From positions 1 to 37,208 of the forward strand of contig CAMEFI010000030.1 of NCBI GenBank assembly GCA_945915475.1: a DNA stretch of 37,208 nucleotides. The letters are read 5' to 3'. The position numbers and the translations under genes are program-made. Under the pieces are notes generated by a model that was not told the origin of the DNA, made no database searches, and was given only the letters and a program-made list of their open reading frames with translations. The stretch's first letter is position 1. Each line of letters begins with the position of its first letter. Positions 18,455 to 26,611 of the stretch are shown here, piece by piece. The stretch comes from an uncultured Clostridium sp. Its GTDB lineage: Bacteria > Bacillota > Clostridia > Lachnospirales > Lachnospiraceae.

Positions 18455-19269
18455 ATTGCAGTATCTTCTGTATCATATATTGCAAATTCTATGGCTCTGA
18501 AGGAATACTGATATTCTTTCAGAGCCTTTTTAAATGCAGACACGACCATCTCCGGGGAATTCCCATATATGCCACATCCAAAGACTCCTAATATCAGCAC
18601 CTCAATCCGGTTACACAATGCTACCTGTATAATACCACGGATTCGTTTATCCAGAATACTTTGTAAATTGTGACGGCTATTATCCCCGCTAACAGAATCC
18701 ATACGAATATTCGGTGCTGCACAGCTAATCACGTCCATCACGTACCAGTCCTTTTCCTGCAGTCGTTCCGGTAACACTCCATCCCTGCATATACCAATAA
18801 TACCCGGTGTGTAAATGCAGGCATCCGTATAACAGAAAGTGCCACACTCACGATTCTTATCATAAAATTGTTCCTGCAATTCCAAAGTATGTAAGCAGGG
18901 ATATAATGTTGTACTCCTGCACATACTCTCCTCCTGGGACAAGGCTCCCCGAATCACCCCACCTCCTGCAGTAACAGGAGATGCATAATTCACAACTCCA
19001 ATCCGGCACCCCGGATATCTCTTGCCCACTTCCTGTACTGCCGTTAATGGCCGGCAACAACGTACCCGGATCTTACCATGCTGTTCCTTATATAAGGGAA
19101 TCTTATTCTTTCCCACATATTTGTGAAACCATTCTTCCGGTTCCCTATAAAGCATAGTATGCCTTCTTGTACACATAATTGCCTGTATCAGTCTGTCATT
19201 GCGCTCACATATCTGCAGAGTCTCTTCCAATACTCGGATTGCCTGTTCTTTCTCTTCCCAATATCCCAT
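18421..19269 (-). CDS. PARG-type macrodomain protein (TIGR02452/DUF2263)
   Basis: A 282-aa protein of the microbial poly(ADP-ribose) glycohydrolase family, which removes ADP-ribose from proteins. The diagnostic catalytic signature GGG-x7-QEE is present as GGGVIRGALSQEE, preceded by VVNYASPVTA. It has the N-terminal helical region and C-terminal macrodomain core (ILGVFGCGIYGNSP). A GTG at 19278 would extend it by three residues, but GGAGG overlaps that codon, whereas the ATG at 19269 is 8 bp from it. The biological target is unknown; prokaryotic homologues are thought to act in ADP-ribosylation reversal. It converges with the MATE gene. Confidence 0.9.
   Translation of the reverse strand: MGYWEEKEQAIRVLEETLQICERNDRLIQAIMCTRRHTMLYREPEEWFHKYVGKNKIPLYKEQHGKIRVRCCRPLTAVQEVGKRYPGCRIGVVNYASPVTAGGGVIRGALSQEESMCRSTTLYPCLHTLELQEQFYDKNRECGTFCYTDACIYTPGIIGICRDGVLPERLQEKDWYVMDVISCAAPNIRMDSVSGDNSRHNLQSILDKRIRGIIQVALCNRIEVLILGVFGCGIYGNSPEMVVSAFKKALKEYQYSFRAIEFAIYDTEDTAIYDIFFAGFNP
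18493..18531 (+). terminator. Terminator of the MATE gene, inside the antisense PARG coding sequence
   Basis: A 14-bp stem (18493-18506 with 18513-18526, one G-T pair), loop ACTGAT and five Ts (18527-18531) on the plus strand. It lies about 40 bp after the MATE stop, within the 3' coding part of the opposite gene. Confidence 0.85.
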
Positions 19270-19286
19270 CTCTTGCACCTCCTAAA

Positions 19287-19305
19287 ATATCTATACCATA
19301 GATAT
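19287..19305. promoter_or_regulatory. Inverted repeat upstream of the PARG gene
   Basis: ATATCTAT-ACC-ATAGATAT, perfect 8-bp arms, 18 bp upstream of the start codon. The minus strand reads ATGGTATATCTATGGTATAG, with two ATGGTATA blocks like those before ispE. Operator candidate. Confidence 0.4.
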
Positions 19306-19329
19306 ACCATCTTTTATATCCAATAAATG

Positions 19330-19480
19330 GGATAAACCATATCCAAAAACTTGAATGGCATATTGCAATCGAGTAGGCTGACTCCTACTTGATGCACAAG
19401 CAATGACATCTCGCCTGGCGGCTCGATGAACATTGGCCGTCATATAGAAATTTGTGCAGGCACAATTTCTGCATGACGGC
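19330..19480. other. Hairpin-rich noncoding stretch (dispersed-repeat-like)
   Basis: Between the PARG and CpXC genes and without an ORF. It contains a hairpin CGAGTAGG (19370-19377) / CCTACTTG (19384-19391), and a long hairpin with GCCGTCAT (19436-19443) / ATGACGGC (19473-19480) arms and an AGAAAT/ATTTCT inner stem. The layout resembles a short repeated element or a structured RNA. Confidence 0.45.
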
Positions 19481-19489
19481 TTATTGCAC

Positions 19490-19523
19490 AAAAAGTTGCC
19501 ACAGAAAATGATTCTATGGCAAC
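19490..19523 (-). terminator. Terminator of the CpXC gene
   Basis: On the minus strand GTTGCCATAGAA (19523-19512) pairs with TTCTGTGGCAAC (19506-19495) through 12 bp with one G-U pair, followed by five Ts. It lies about 45 bp after the stop codon. Confidence 0.83.
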
Positions 19524-19566
19524 TTTGATTCCTTCATTCCTATATTAACATTCTTTCGAAACAGCT

Positions 19567-20265
19567 TTACTGTGCCGGCTTTTTCATTCCATCCACCCTG
19601 GTGGTCATCACATCCATAGCAAAAGATGCACTAATCTCCACAAATCCTTCTCCCGTCTTCTCCTCGACAATATCATGAAGCTTCTCTTTCATGTCTTCAT
19701 AGATATCCATATTGATATCCGCAATAGCCGGTGGTCTGTTTTCAAAAATTAGAACCCACTGATAACCTTCACCGGAAGCTTTCTTATCAAAATACAGACC
19801 TAAGACCTTACTATCCTTTGCAATTCCTTTCTTAAACGCAGGAACATATACAAGTTTCATAGTCTCAATATAACGATCATCCAGTCCTTCATCAAAGATA
19901 AAAACTTTCTCCCGAAGCTCATTATCATTTCTCACCACACGATAGGTATAACCACCCTGGGCAAGACGTAACCGATTATCAGTCTTCAACTTCTCATTAT
20001 ATTCAGCAATCTCTGCTTTCTCTCTGTCTCCCAATCTTGGTGCTAACCAGATTAGATATTTCTGTTCCATATCATTATACAGACATTTGTAAGCAAGGGG
20101 AAAAACAGACTTACATTCCGGACATGTCTGCTTGAAAAATGTATTCTTCAACACCTTGTCTTTCTGGTCTATATCATAGGGAATATCAATACTATCCCAT
20201 ACATCTACTTCCATCGGTTTCCCACACTTTGGGCAAGGTATCATTTGTTTTGTAATCTCTGACAT
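19567..20265 (-). CDS. CpXC domain protein
   Basis: A 232-aa cytosolic protein whose N-terminus has two zinc-type cysteine pairs, CPKCGKP (about residues 11-17) and CPECKS (48-53), typical of the CpXC domain. The rest is a mixed alpha/beta region without a recognised enzyme motif. Function unknown. The ATG at 20265 has AAGGAG upstream. It has its own promoter and terminator, so it is monocistronic, although read-through from pyk upstream is possible because I see no terminator between them. Confidence 0.85.
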   Translation of the reverse strand: MSEITKQMIPCPKCGKPMEVDVWDSIDIPYDIDQKDKVLKNTFFKQTCPECKSVFPLAYKCLYNDMEQKYLIWLAPRLGDREKAEIAEYNEKLKTDNRLRLAQGGYTYRVVRNDNELREKVFIFDEGLDDRYIETMKLVYVPAFKKGIAKDSKVLGLYFDKKASGEGYQWVLIFENRPPAIADINMDIYEDMKEKLHDIVEEKTGEGFVEISASFAMDVMTTRVDGMKKPAQ

Positions 20266-20300
20266 TCATAATCTCCTTCTGTTACATGTGCATTTTCTCA

Positions 20301-20329
20301 ATTATAGAACGAATCTGCCCATAACACAA
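20301..20329 (-). promoter_or_regulatory. Promoter of the CpXC gene
   Basis: Minus-strand -35 TTGTGT (20329-20324), 17-bp spacer, -10 TATAAT (20306-20301). Confidence 0.65.
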
Positions 20330-20349
20330 GCACATTCCATATAAATATC

Positions 20350-22110
20350 TTACTGCACATCCGAAATATCAGAAGATACAATTCCCTTCTCTGCATCCAC
20401 CGTAACCACTGCTCCGGACTTCAGGATGTCAGTTGCATTCTTAGCTCCAAGAATAACCGGAATATCCAGACTCAGACCAACAATCCCGGCATGAGAATTA
20501 TGACCTTCATTCTCAACAATAATACCGGAAGCCTGACGAAGCTCATCCATAATATCATTGCTGGTCTCTGGCAATACGATAATATCCCCTTCTTTGAAGT
20601 TATCAATAATCTCCATCTCGTCCTTACCAACACAAAGACTTGCGGTGGTCTTTCTATTATTCACACCACGACCCTTTACCAGAATATGCCCCACAACATG
20701 AACCTTAATAAGGTTGGTAGTACCGGACACTCCAAGAGGGACACCTGCCGTAATAACCGTAATCTCACCCTGCTTTACGTAATGCTTCTTCTCCGCCTGC
20801 TGAATAGCATGTTCAAAAAGATCATCCGTATTGGTTTTCTCATCTACCATCAATGGAATGACACCCCAGGATAAATTCAACTGTCTCCATACATTCTCAT
20901 AAGGAGTACATCCAATAATAGGACATGCCGGACGATATTTTGAAATCATTCGTGCAGTCTTACCTGACTTGGTAACGGTAACAATTGCAGAGGCATTCAG
21001 ATCCATTGCTGTTGTACAGGTGGCATGGGCAATGGCATTGGTAATATCCGGATTCACAAGACTCTCTCTGTTGTTAAACCGTTTCACAAGATCAATATCT
21101 GCCTCCGTACGTTCTGCAATGCGGACCATTGTCTTAAGTGCTTCTACCGGATACATACCGGCTGCCGTTTCACCGGATAGCATAATAGCAGATGTGCCAT
21201 CATAAATCGCATTGGCAACATCGGTTGCTTCCGCTCTTGTGGGTCTTGGATTCTTCATCATGGAATCCAGCATCTGCGTTGCAGTAATGACAATCTTTTC
21301 TGCATTATACACCTTCTTAATAATCATCTTCTGAATAGAAGGAACTTCCTCGAAGGGAATCTCAACACCCATATCACCCCGGGCAATCATAACGCCATCA
21401 GAAACCCGGATAATCTCATCAATGTTCTCGACTCCCTGCATATTCTCAATCTTGGCAATAATGTTGATCGAGTTACAATTATGCTGGCTTAAGATATCCC
21501 GAATCTCCAAAATATCATCCGCACTTCTGACAAAGGAAGCAGCAATGAAATCAAATCCATTCTCAATACCAAAAATAATATCATCCCTGTCTTTCTCACT
21601 TACATACGGCATAGAAAGTGCAACATTTGGCACATTTACTCCCTTATGATTCGAAACTGGACCCCCATTTTCTACAATACAGATAATGTCTGTCTCTGTA
21701 ATCGTCTCTACCCGCATGGAAATGAGACCATCATCGATCAGAATTCTTGTCCCAACTTTCACATCATTGACCAGATCCGCATATGTGATACTGACAATGT
21801 GCTCGTCCCCTTCTACTTCTCTGGTTGTCAAAGTGAATTCCTGACCATTCTTCAGTTCCACTTTGCCATCCTTGAAATTCTTCACCCGGATCTCCGGACC
21901 CTTTGTATCTAATAATGCGGCAATGGGAAGTCCTAACTCCTCCCGGATTCTCTGTACACGTTCTAAATTTCTCTTATGCTGTGCATGATCTCCGTGAGAG
22001 AAATTAAATCGTGCAACATTCATTCCCTGGATCATCAACTCTCTTAATACCTGATCATCCTCTGTTGCCGGTCCTAACGTACATATAATTTTCGTTTTGC
22101 GCATGTTCAT
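20350..22110 (-). CDS. pyk: Pyruvate kinase (long form)
   Basis: Transfers phosphate from phosphoenolpyruvate to ADP, the last step of glycolysis. The 586-aa protein has the barrel and cap core (MRKTKIICTLGPA, NFSHGDH, MIARGDMGVEIP, TATQMLDSM, MLSGETAAG) and, at about residues 480-586, the extra PEP-utiliser-type mobile domain (GIIVENEGHNSHAGIVG) seen in Bacillus-type enzymes. The start is the ATG at 22110 (MNMRKTK), 6 bp after GGAGG; the longer frame upstream crosses the promoter. A small hairpin, TGCTCCT-AA-AGGAGTA, lies in the leader at 22126-22141. Confidence 0.97.
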   Translation of the reverse strand: MNMRKTKIICTLGPATEDDQVLRELMIQGMNVARFNFSHGDHAQHKRNLERVQRIREELGLPIAALLDTKGPEIRVKNFKDGKVELKNGQEFTLTTREVEGDEHIVSITYADLVNDVKVGTRILIDDGLISMRVETITETDIICIVENGGPVSNHKGVNVPNVALSMPYVSEKDRDDIIFGIENGFDFIAASFVRSADDILEIRDILSQHNCNSINIIAKIENMQGVENIDEIIRVSDGVMIARGDMGVEIPFEEVPSIQKMIIKKVYNAEKIVITATQMLDSMMKNPRPTRAEATDVANAIYDGTSAIMLSGETAAGMYPVEALKTMVRIAERTEADIDLVKRFNNRESLVNPDITNAIAHATCTTAMDLNASAIVTVTKSGKTARMISKYRPACPIIGCTPYENVWRQLNLSWGVIPLMVDEKTNTDDLFEHAIQQAEKKHYVKQGEITVITAGVPLGVSGTTNLIKVHVVGHILVKGRGVNNRKTTASLCVGKDEMEIIDNFKEGDIIVLPETSNDIMDELRQASGIIVENEGHNSHAGIVGLSLDIPVILGAKNATDILKSGAVVTVDAEKGIVSSDISDVQ

Positions 22111-22171
22111 ACTTATCCTCCCTGTGCTCCTAAAGGAGTATCCTATCCTTTTAATATTCTCAAACAGTATC

Positions 22172-22201
22172 ATTTTACAACAACTGCTTCCTGCATGACA
22201 A
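22172..22201 (-). promoter_or_regulatory. Candidate promoter of pyk
   Basis: Minus-strand -35 TTGTCA (22201-22196), 18-bp spacer, -10 TAAAAT (22177-22172). Confidence 0.5.
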
Positions 22202-22236
22202 GTTAAATTTAGTGAAAGTATATTTCTTAACCTCTC

Positions 22237-23112
22237 TTATTTCGACAAATTTTTTATCCATTCTACCATCTTGGATTTTTCCTCAATCTGTCCATTTGCA
22301 AACAAAGCCTCATACTCCTCTTTTGTCAGATTCTCCTTCAGCATTTCCTTCCCCTCTTCATCTACTACCGCCATGCTTTCATCCACAAAGCAAAGGGGCG
22401 GGAACATGACACACCACCAGTTTTGTCCTTCCGCTTTACCAATATCCACTCGGAGTGCCTGGTAATTTCCCTCCGGAAATGTCAGATCTCCATATGTTTT
22501 TGCCGGAAATTCTTCCTCTGTCACATAAACCTTTACCGGATAATCATATCCCTGCTCGGTAATGGTATTCACTGCTGTGGTATAGATATTTTGCAGATTT
22601 GATACAATAACCGCCTTGCTTTCTGACACATTCCGGCAATCCTCCAAAAGAGGTTTCAGCATGGTGACAATATCTTCTTTCACCGCCATCTTAAGTTCCT
22701 GATCCTCCTTGGAATCACTATTGGCACGTACATGGAATCGCAAAATACCTGAGTAGGGCATTCCTTCCTCCAGTTTACCATCCTCACCATCCATCATTAA
22801 GACATCATTTTCTGTATCCGAGTCCGAGAAAATGGTACCAAGCACTGCCTCTTCTATGGAGGATGCCTCCCCACTCTCAATCTTTTCAAACGCTTCCTCT
22901 ACCGCCGCATCCAATCCATCATAATTCATTGCAGCCAGATTATCCTCATCACCATATGCTTTTGACACTTCATGGAAACTGTTAGCCACAGCAAACAAAG
23001 TCTGCGTAATGCCACCTTCTTTATGGGAATTATAATAAGACCATGTGGAAACCAGCAGACCACCCATAATACCCACAACAATTGCTGCACATATATCCCG
23101 AAATACTTTCAT
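22237..23112 (-). CDS. spoIIR: Stage II sporulation protein R
   Basis: In Bacillus, SpoIIR is made in the forespore, crosses into the intermembrane space and triggers SpoIIGA to process pro-sigma-E in the mother cell. This 291-aa protein has an N-terminal membrane anchor or signal (about residues 7-27) and the family core in the C-terminal two thirds: LRFHVRANSDSKEDQELKMAVKE, FPEGNYQALRVDIG and NWWCVMFPPLCF. Between the two is an acidic, variable insert (about residues 32-118) that makes it longer than the Bacillus protein. The ATG at 23112 has AAAGGA upstream. A sigma-F-like promoter lies just before it. Confidence 0.94.
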   Translation of the reverse strand: MKVFRDICAAIVVGIMGGLLVSTWSYYNSHKEGGITQTLFAVANSFHEVSKAYGDEDNLAAMNYDGLDAAVEEAFEKIESGEASSIEEAVLGTIFSDSDTENDVLMMDGEDGKLEEGMPYSGILRFHVRANSDSKEDQELKMAVKEDIVTMLKPLLEDCRNVSESKAVIVSNLQNIYTTAVNTITEQGYDYPVKVYVTEEEFPAKTYGDLTFPEGNYQALRVDIGKAEGQNWWCVMFPPLCFVDESMAVVDEEGKEMLKENLTKEEYEALFANGQIEEKSKMVEWIKNLSK

Positions 23113-23148
23113 AATATATTCCTTTCCTATATTTGTTATTTATCCATG

Positions 23149-23176
23149 AGTATTTCCTGTCTTATCTAATTTATTC
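23149..23176 (-). promoter_or_regulatory. Candidate sigma-F promoter of spoIIR
   Basis: Minus-strand GAATA (23176-23172), 14 bp, GGAAATACT (23157-23149), close to the forespore consensus GGnnAnAnT. It overlaps the end of the germination gene upstream. In Bacillus, spoIIR is a sigma-F gene. Confidence 0.4.
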
Positions 23177-24955
23177 AACTTTTTTAAAATGGTACCTTGT
23201 CTTGTCAAATTGGATTTTCCATCCTTCCTGCGCTTTTACAAGTTGGCAGGGTATGAGTGTTTCTCCCTCACGAATGTATTTCAGGTAATCTTTCAGCCAT
23301 GGCACTTTCTGCGACCCCTGGTCAAATGCCTGTATCAGATTACTCACATAGGTTCCCATGGGCTCTTCTGCTTTTCTTACATACATGATCCAGGATGCCA
23401 CGTCATTTATTTCCAACATGGGACAGGTCTTTGCAATCTCTTCTTCGTCATCTAACTCATATAAAATTTCCGACAACTCCTCTTCGCTCACAAACGCTTT
23501 CTTATCCCAAAATAATACTTTCAGATGCATTAACGATAAATTCTTTCCCCGTTGTCTTTCATATTCTTCTTTTAACTGTGTAAGATCCCCGGCATCAAAC
23601 TCTAACACTTCCTCCACCTGACTCTCTTCTCCCACCCTGTGTTCCTTTGCAATTCCAAGATAAATGTGATAAAGACTGTTATCTTTGTTCCTGGACATCA
23701 GCAATATGGTTGCGTAATCCCGCTGCTCCACATTACGCATATCACTTCCACAGCCTGTTAACAACACAAGGCAGAAACAACTCATAAACAGCCACATACA
23801 GATCTTTTCTGTCATATTCAGTTTTTTGAGCCGTTCTTTTCTCCGTTTTTTTTCCTGCTTTATTCTTTTTTTCTCTTCTAGTCGACCATTCCCCCACATT
23901 TCCACCAACGGAAGCAGAATAGAAAGGGGCAGATCGATTACGGCACCATACCAGAGAAATAAGGTAAGACTTGCCTCATACTTTGGAAAATGATGAGCCA
24001 GCCACAAAGCAATCCCAAGGGAAACCAACATGATCCACCATATCCCTTTGCCCCGGAAAACTTCCCCATATAACTGCCTGATAGCAAATAACGTATTGCA
24101 TATTAAAACAAAACAGCCCGTCATAAAGAACCAGAGCATCAGTATATCAAACCGCTCCAACACCCCAAAGGGAAGCCGGATATAACGCATAATGGATATT
24201 GTCACCATTTCCTCTCCTGCTGCACCGCGTACTCCGTATATCCCTGCTATGATCATGCTCAATACACATGCCAGTCCAATCATAGACAACACTGCCCCAT
24301 ATGATACGGCAGTGGAACGTTCTCTATTGTAATCTTTTTTTAACCGCAGATAATTTTCTACCGGAAGTACGAAAGGCACCATCAGATATCCATATAGCAG
24401 CAATCTCCAAAATGATAGGTTTCCCTCCGGCATCCAGACATTCCAATTCACCTCCTGAAATCCAAATGCAAGCATGATCACAAAGGGAACAAAGGTTACC
24501 CAGAATACCATTTCGTTTATTCTTGCCACCTGCTCTACCCGATGATTGGCCCCATAAAAGGCGACCAGCAATAACGGAAGCAACACAAACAGATTTGATA
24601 TCCGACCGGCTCCTCCCTCTTTCATAAATGGCACCTGTGCCTCTCCTAAAATGGTAATGGCAAGCAACAGATAAAATGCAAGCCGGAACGTATAGCGCAA
24701 CATAGACAGGATGCTCACTGTTTTCCGGTTATTAACAGTCCTGTTTTTTCTCTTATCCTGCATCCTGCCAATTCCATAAATGACTGTGCAGTACCCTGCA
24801 GAAAGAACAAAAAATGCAAGAAGTCCCCATAGCATATACCTGTCAAACAACTGTGCCGCTATATGTGGCAGCACAAAAATACAACTTACAAACACCGGAA
24901 GAACCAGTGTCCGCCGCATCTGTTTTTCCGAAATCTGATTATTATTACTAAACAT
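23171..24955 (-). CDS. GerB-type permease fused to a short GerC-like lipoprotein
   Basis: A 594-aa fusion. Residues 1 to about 355 are an APC-fold germination permease (GerAB/YndE type) with about 10 helices. Residues about 355-380 form a very basic cytoplasmic linker (EEKKRIKQEKKRRKERLKKL). Then MTEKICMWLFMSCFCLVLLTGCG (from residue 381) is a complete lipoprotein signal with lipobox LLTGC, Cys402, and the following 190 residues resemble the N-terminal part of GerC (VEQRDYATILLMSR). Normal GerC is nearly twice that long. The start at 24955 (MFSNNNQ) follows GGAGG; gerA ends 22 bp upstream. The role is presumably in sensing germinants at the inner spore membrane, together with GerA. Confidence 0.85.
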   Translation of the reverse strand: MFSNNNQISEKQMRRTLVLPVFVSCIFVLPHIAAQLFDRYMLWGLLAFFVLSAGYCTVIYGIGRMQDKRKNRTVNNRKTVSILSMLRYTFRLAFYLLLAITILGEAQVPFMKEGGAGRISNLFVLLPLLLVAFYGANHRVEQVARINEMVFWVTFVPFVIMLAFGFQEVNWNVWMPEGNLSFWRLLLYGYLMVPFVLPVENYLRLKKDYNRERSTAVSYGAVLSMIGLACVLSMIIAGIYGVRGAAGEEMVTISIMRYIRLPFGVLERFDILMLWFFMTGCFVLICNTLFAIRQLYGEVFRGKGIWWIMLVSLGIALWLAHHFPKYEASLTLFLWYGAVIDLPLSILLPLVEMWGNGRLEEKKRIKQEKKRRKERLKKLNMTEKICMWLFMSCFCLVLLTGCGSDMRNVEQRDYATILLMSRNKDNSLYHIYLGIAKEHRVGEESQVEEVLEFDAGDLTQLKEEYERQRGKNLSLMHLKVLFWDKKAFVSEEELSEILYELDDEEEIAKTCPMLEINDVASWIMYVRKAEEPMGTYVSNLIQAFDQGSQKVPWLKDYLKYIREGETLIPCQLVKAQEGWKIQFDKTRYHFKKVE

Positions 24956-24977
24956 AAAACCTCCTTTTTCCCATTCT

Positions 24978-26513
24978 TCATTTTTCCCGAAAACGGGTCC
25001 GGTTATGCCTTCTTGCATACAAAGGACGGTCTTTCATAGTAAAAATAGGTTTGCGCATAATAAAATCCTGGAATTCCACCTCATCATCAATACTTCCTGC
25101 AACCAATGGCATCATATACGGAATCCCAAAGCTTTCCAAGGATGCAAGATGAATCTGGATGACGAGAATACCAAGCATAATACCATATAGACCCCATACA
25201 GCACCTAGTAGAATCATGGCAAACTTGAGAAGCCGGAAGGTAGAGGCAAAGTCTTCATTGGGAATGGCAAAGGAAGCAATCGCAGTCAGTGCCACCACGA
25301 TTACAACAATGGTGCTGACAAGCGCAGCCTCCACCGCCGCCTGTCCCACGATGAGACCTCCCACCACACCGATGGTATTTCCCATCTGTCCCGGCAGACG
25401 GATACCCGCCTCCCGAAGCAGCTCAAAAAGCAGTTCCATCAGCAACACTTCAACCACAATGGGGAATGTCACATCATTTCTTGCACCGACAATGGCAAGG
25501 AGAAAATCGGTGGGTAATACCTGAGGATAATAGCAGGTAATTGCCACATAAAGTCCCGGCAGCAATACGGTAATATATGCTGCAAGATAACGCAAACAGC
25601 GCGCAAAGGTTCCCACTATAAACCGGTTATAATAATCATCTGCTGCCTGGAAAAATGTATTAAATGTTGTGGGAAGGATGATTACCTCCGGTGAATTGTC
25701 CACCACCAATACAACCCTTCCTTCCAGTATTGCGGACGCTGCTTTATCCGGACGCTGGGTTGTCTGAACCTGCGGAAACGGGGAATACCATTTCTCCTCC
25801 AATAAATGCACAAGCATACCACTGTCATAGATACCATCAATGGAAAAACTTTCAAGCTTCTTTTCAATATTGGCAAGCAAAGAAGAAGATACCAGATCTT
25901 CCATATACATCAAACCATACACGGTACGGGAGCGTTGTCCCAACACACCTTGTTTTAACTTCATTTTCGGATCCTTGATCCTTCTTCGGAGTAATGCTGT
26001 ATCCGTCCGGAAATTCTCATTGAAACTATCTTTTGGTCCCTTTAGCCCTGCTTCCTTATCCGGCTCTGATATGGAACGGGTCGGAAATTTCTTGGTGGAT
26101 AGAATCATAGCTTTTTCCTGACCATCCACAAAAATAGCGGTATCTCCCTTTAATACCGCCGAAACCGTCTCCATCATTTTACTTGTCTGTGTTAAATCCA
26201 CTGCCTCTGTCTGATTATGAAAAAGTATCTGGAATACAGAATACTCTTCCCCTCCGGATTGTTCTGCAGACATACCTCTCCACTCATATAACAGTGGTCT
26301 TGTAATGGTTCGCTCCACCATCTCATTGTCTGTCAGACCATCAATATATATAATATATATTGCAAGATTTTCCTTTTCCCTTTCCAGGCGGAATTTCTTT
26401 TTTACAATATCCCCCCAGTCTGCAAAAAGGGTATCTAACACTTCTATGTTCTTATCCAGATTCTTGCAAATGTCCAGTTCTATTTCATTATTTTCATTGT
26501 ATTGAATCTCCAT
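24978..26513 (-). CDS. GerA-family spore germination protein
   Basis: A 511-aa A-subunit of a germinant receptor in the inner spore membrane. It has a large soluble N-terminal part (about 1-290), including LRRRIKDPKMKLKQGVLGQRSRT and VVLVVDNSPEVIILPTTF, then about 5 helices in the C-terminal half (RYLAAYITVLLPGLYVAI, IVGQAAVEAALVS, LLGAVWGLYGIMLGI) and the family motif ARNDVTFPIVVEVLLMELLFELLREAG. The ATG at 26513 has GAGG 7 bp upstream. It heads an operon with the GerB-GerC fusion. A sigma-G-type promoter precedes it. The germinant is unknown. Confidence 0.95.
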   Translation of the reverse strand: MEIQYNENNEIELDICKNLDKNIEVLDTLFADWGDIVKKKFRLEREKENLAIYIIYIDGLTDNEMVERTITRPLLYEWRGMSAEQSGGEEYSVFQILFHNQTEAVDLTQTSKMMETVSAVLKGDTAIFVDGQEKAMILSTKKFPTRSISEPDKEAGLKGPKDSFNENFRTDTALLRRRIKDPKMKLKQGVLGQRSRTVYGLMYMEDLVSSSLLANIEKKLESFSIDGIYDSGMLVHLLEEKWYSPFPQVQTTQRPDKAASAILEGRVVLVVDNSPEVIILPTTFNTFFQAADDYYNRFIVGTFARCLRYLAAYITVLLPGLYVAITCYYPQVLPTDFLLAIVGARNDVTFPIVVEVLLMELLFELLREAGIRLPGQMGNTIGVVGGLIVGQAAVEAALVSTIVVIVVALTAIASFAIPNEDFASTFRLLKFAMILLGAVWGLYGIMLGILVIQIHLASLESFGIPYMMPLVAGSIDDEVEFQDFIMRKPIFTMKDRPLYARRHNRTRFREK

Positions 26514-26580
26514 AAAAAAACCTCACACATTCTGAATGTAGATATTTCACAATCATCTAACATCTAGTATGCATGAGGTT
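26514..26580 (-). terminator. Weak terminator-like fold after the GntR gene
   Basis: On the minus strand AACCTCA (26580-26574) can pair with TGAGGTT (26525-26519), followed by a run of Ts up to the gerA start. The loop is long (about 48 nt, with a small inner ACATTC/GAATGT hairpin), so termination may be inefficient. Confidence 0.4.
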
Positions 26581-26595
26581 ATATCATCTTATTCG
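26565..26595 (-). promoter_or_regulatory. Sigma-G-type promoter of the germination operon
   Basis: Minus-strand CGAATA (26595-26590), 18-bp spacer, CATACTA (26571-26565). Both boxes and the spacing fit the forespore sigma-G consensus (TGAATA-N17/18-CATACTA). The leader is about 45 nt. Confidence 0.72.
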
Positions 26596-26611
26596 TATAT
26601 TGCGTTATGTT

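Noticed and set aside
26514-26580. Ribosome-binding-site-masking hairpin for gerA
   Set aside because: Its left arm lies upstream of the predicted sigma-G start site, so the gerA transcript would not contain it.
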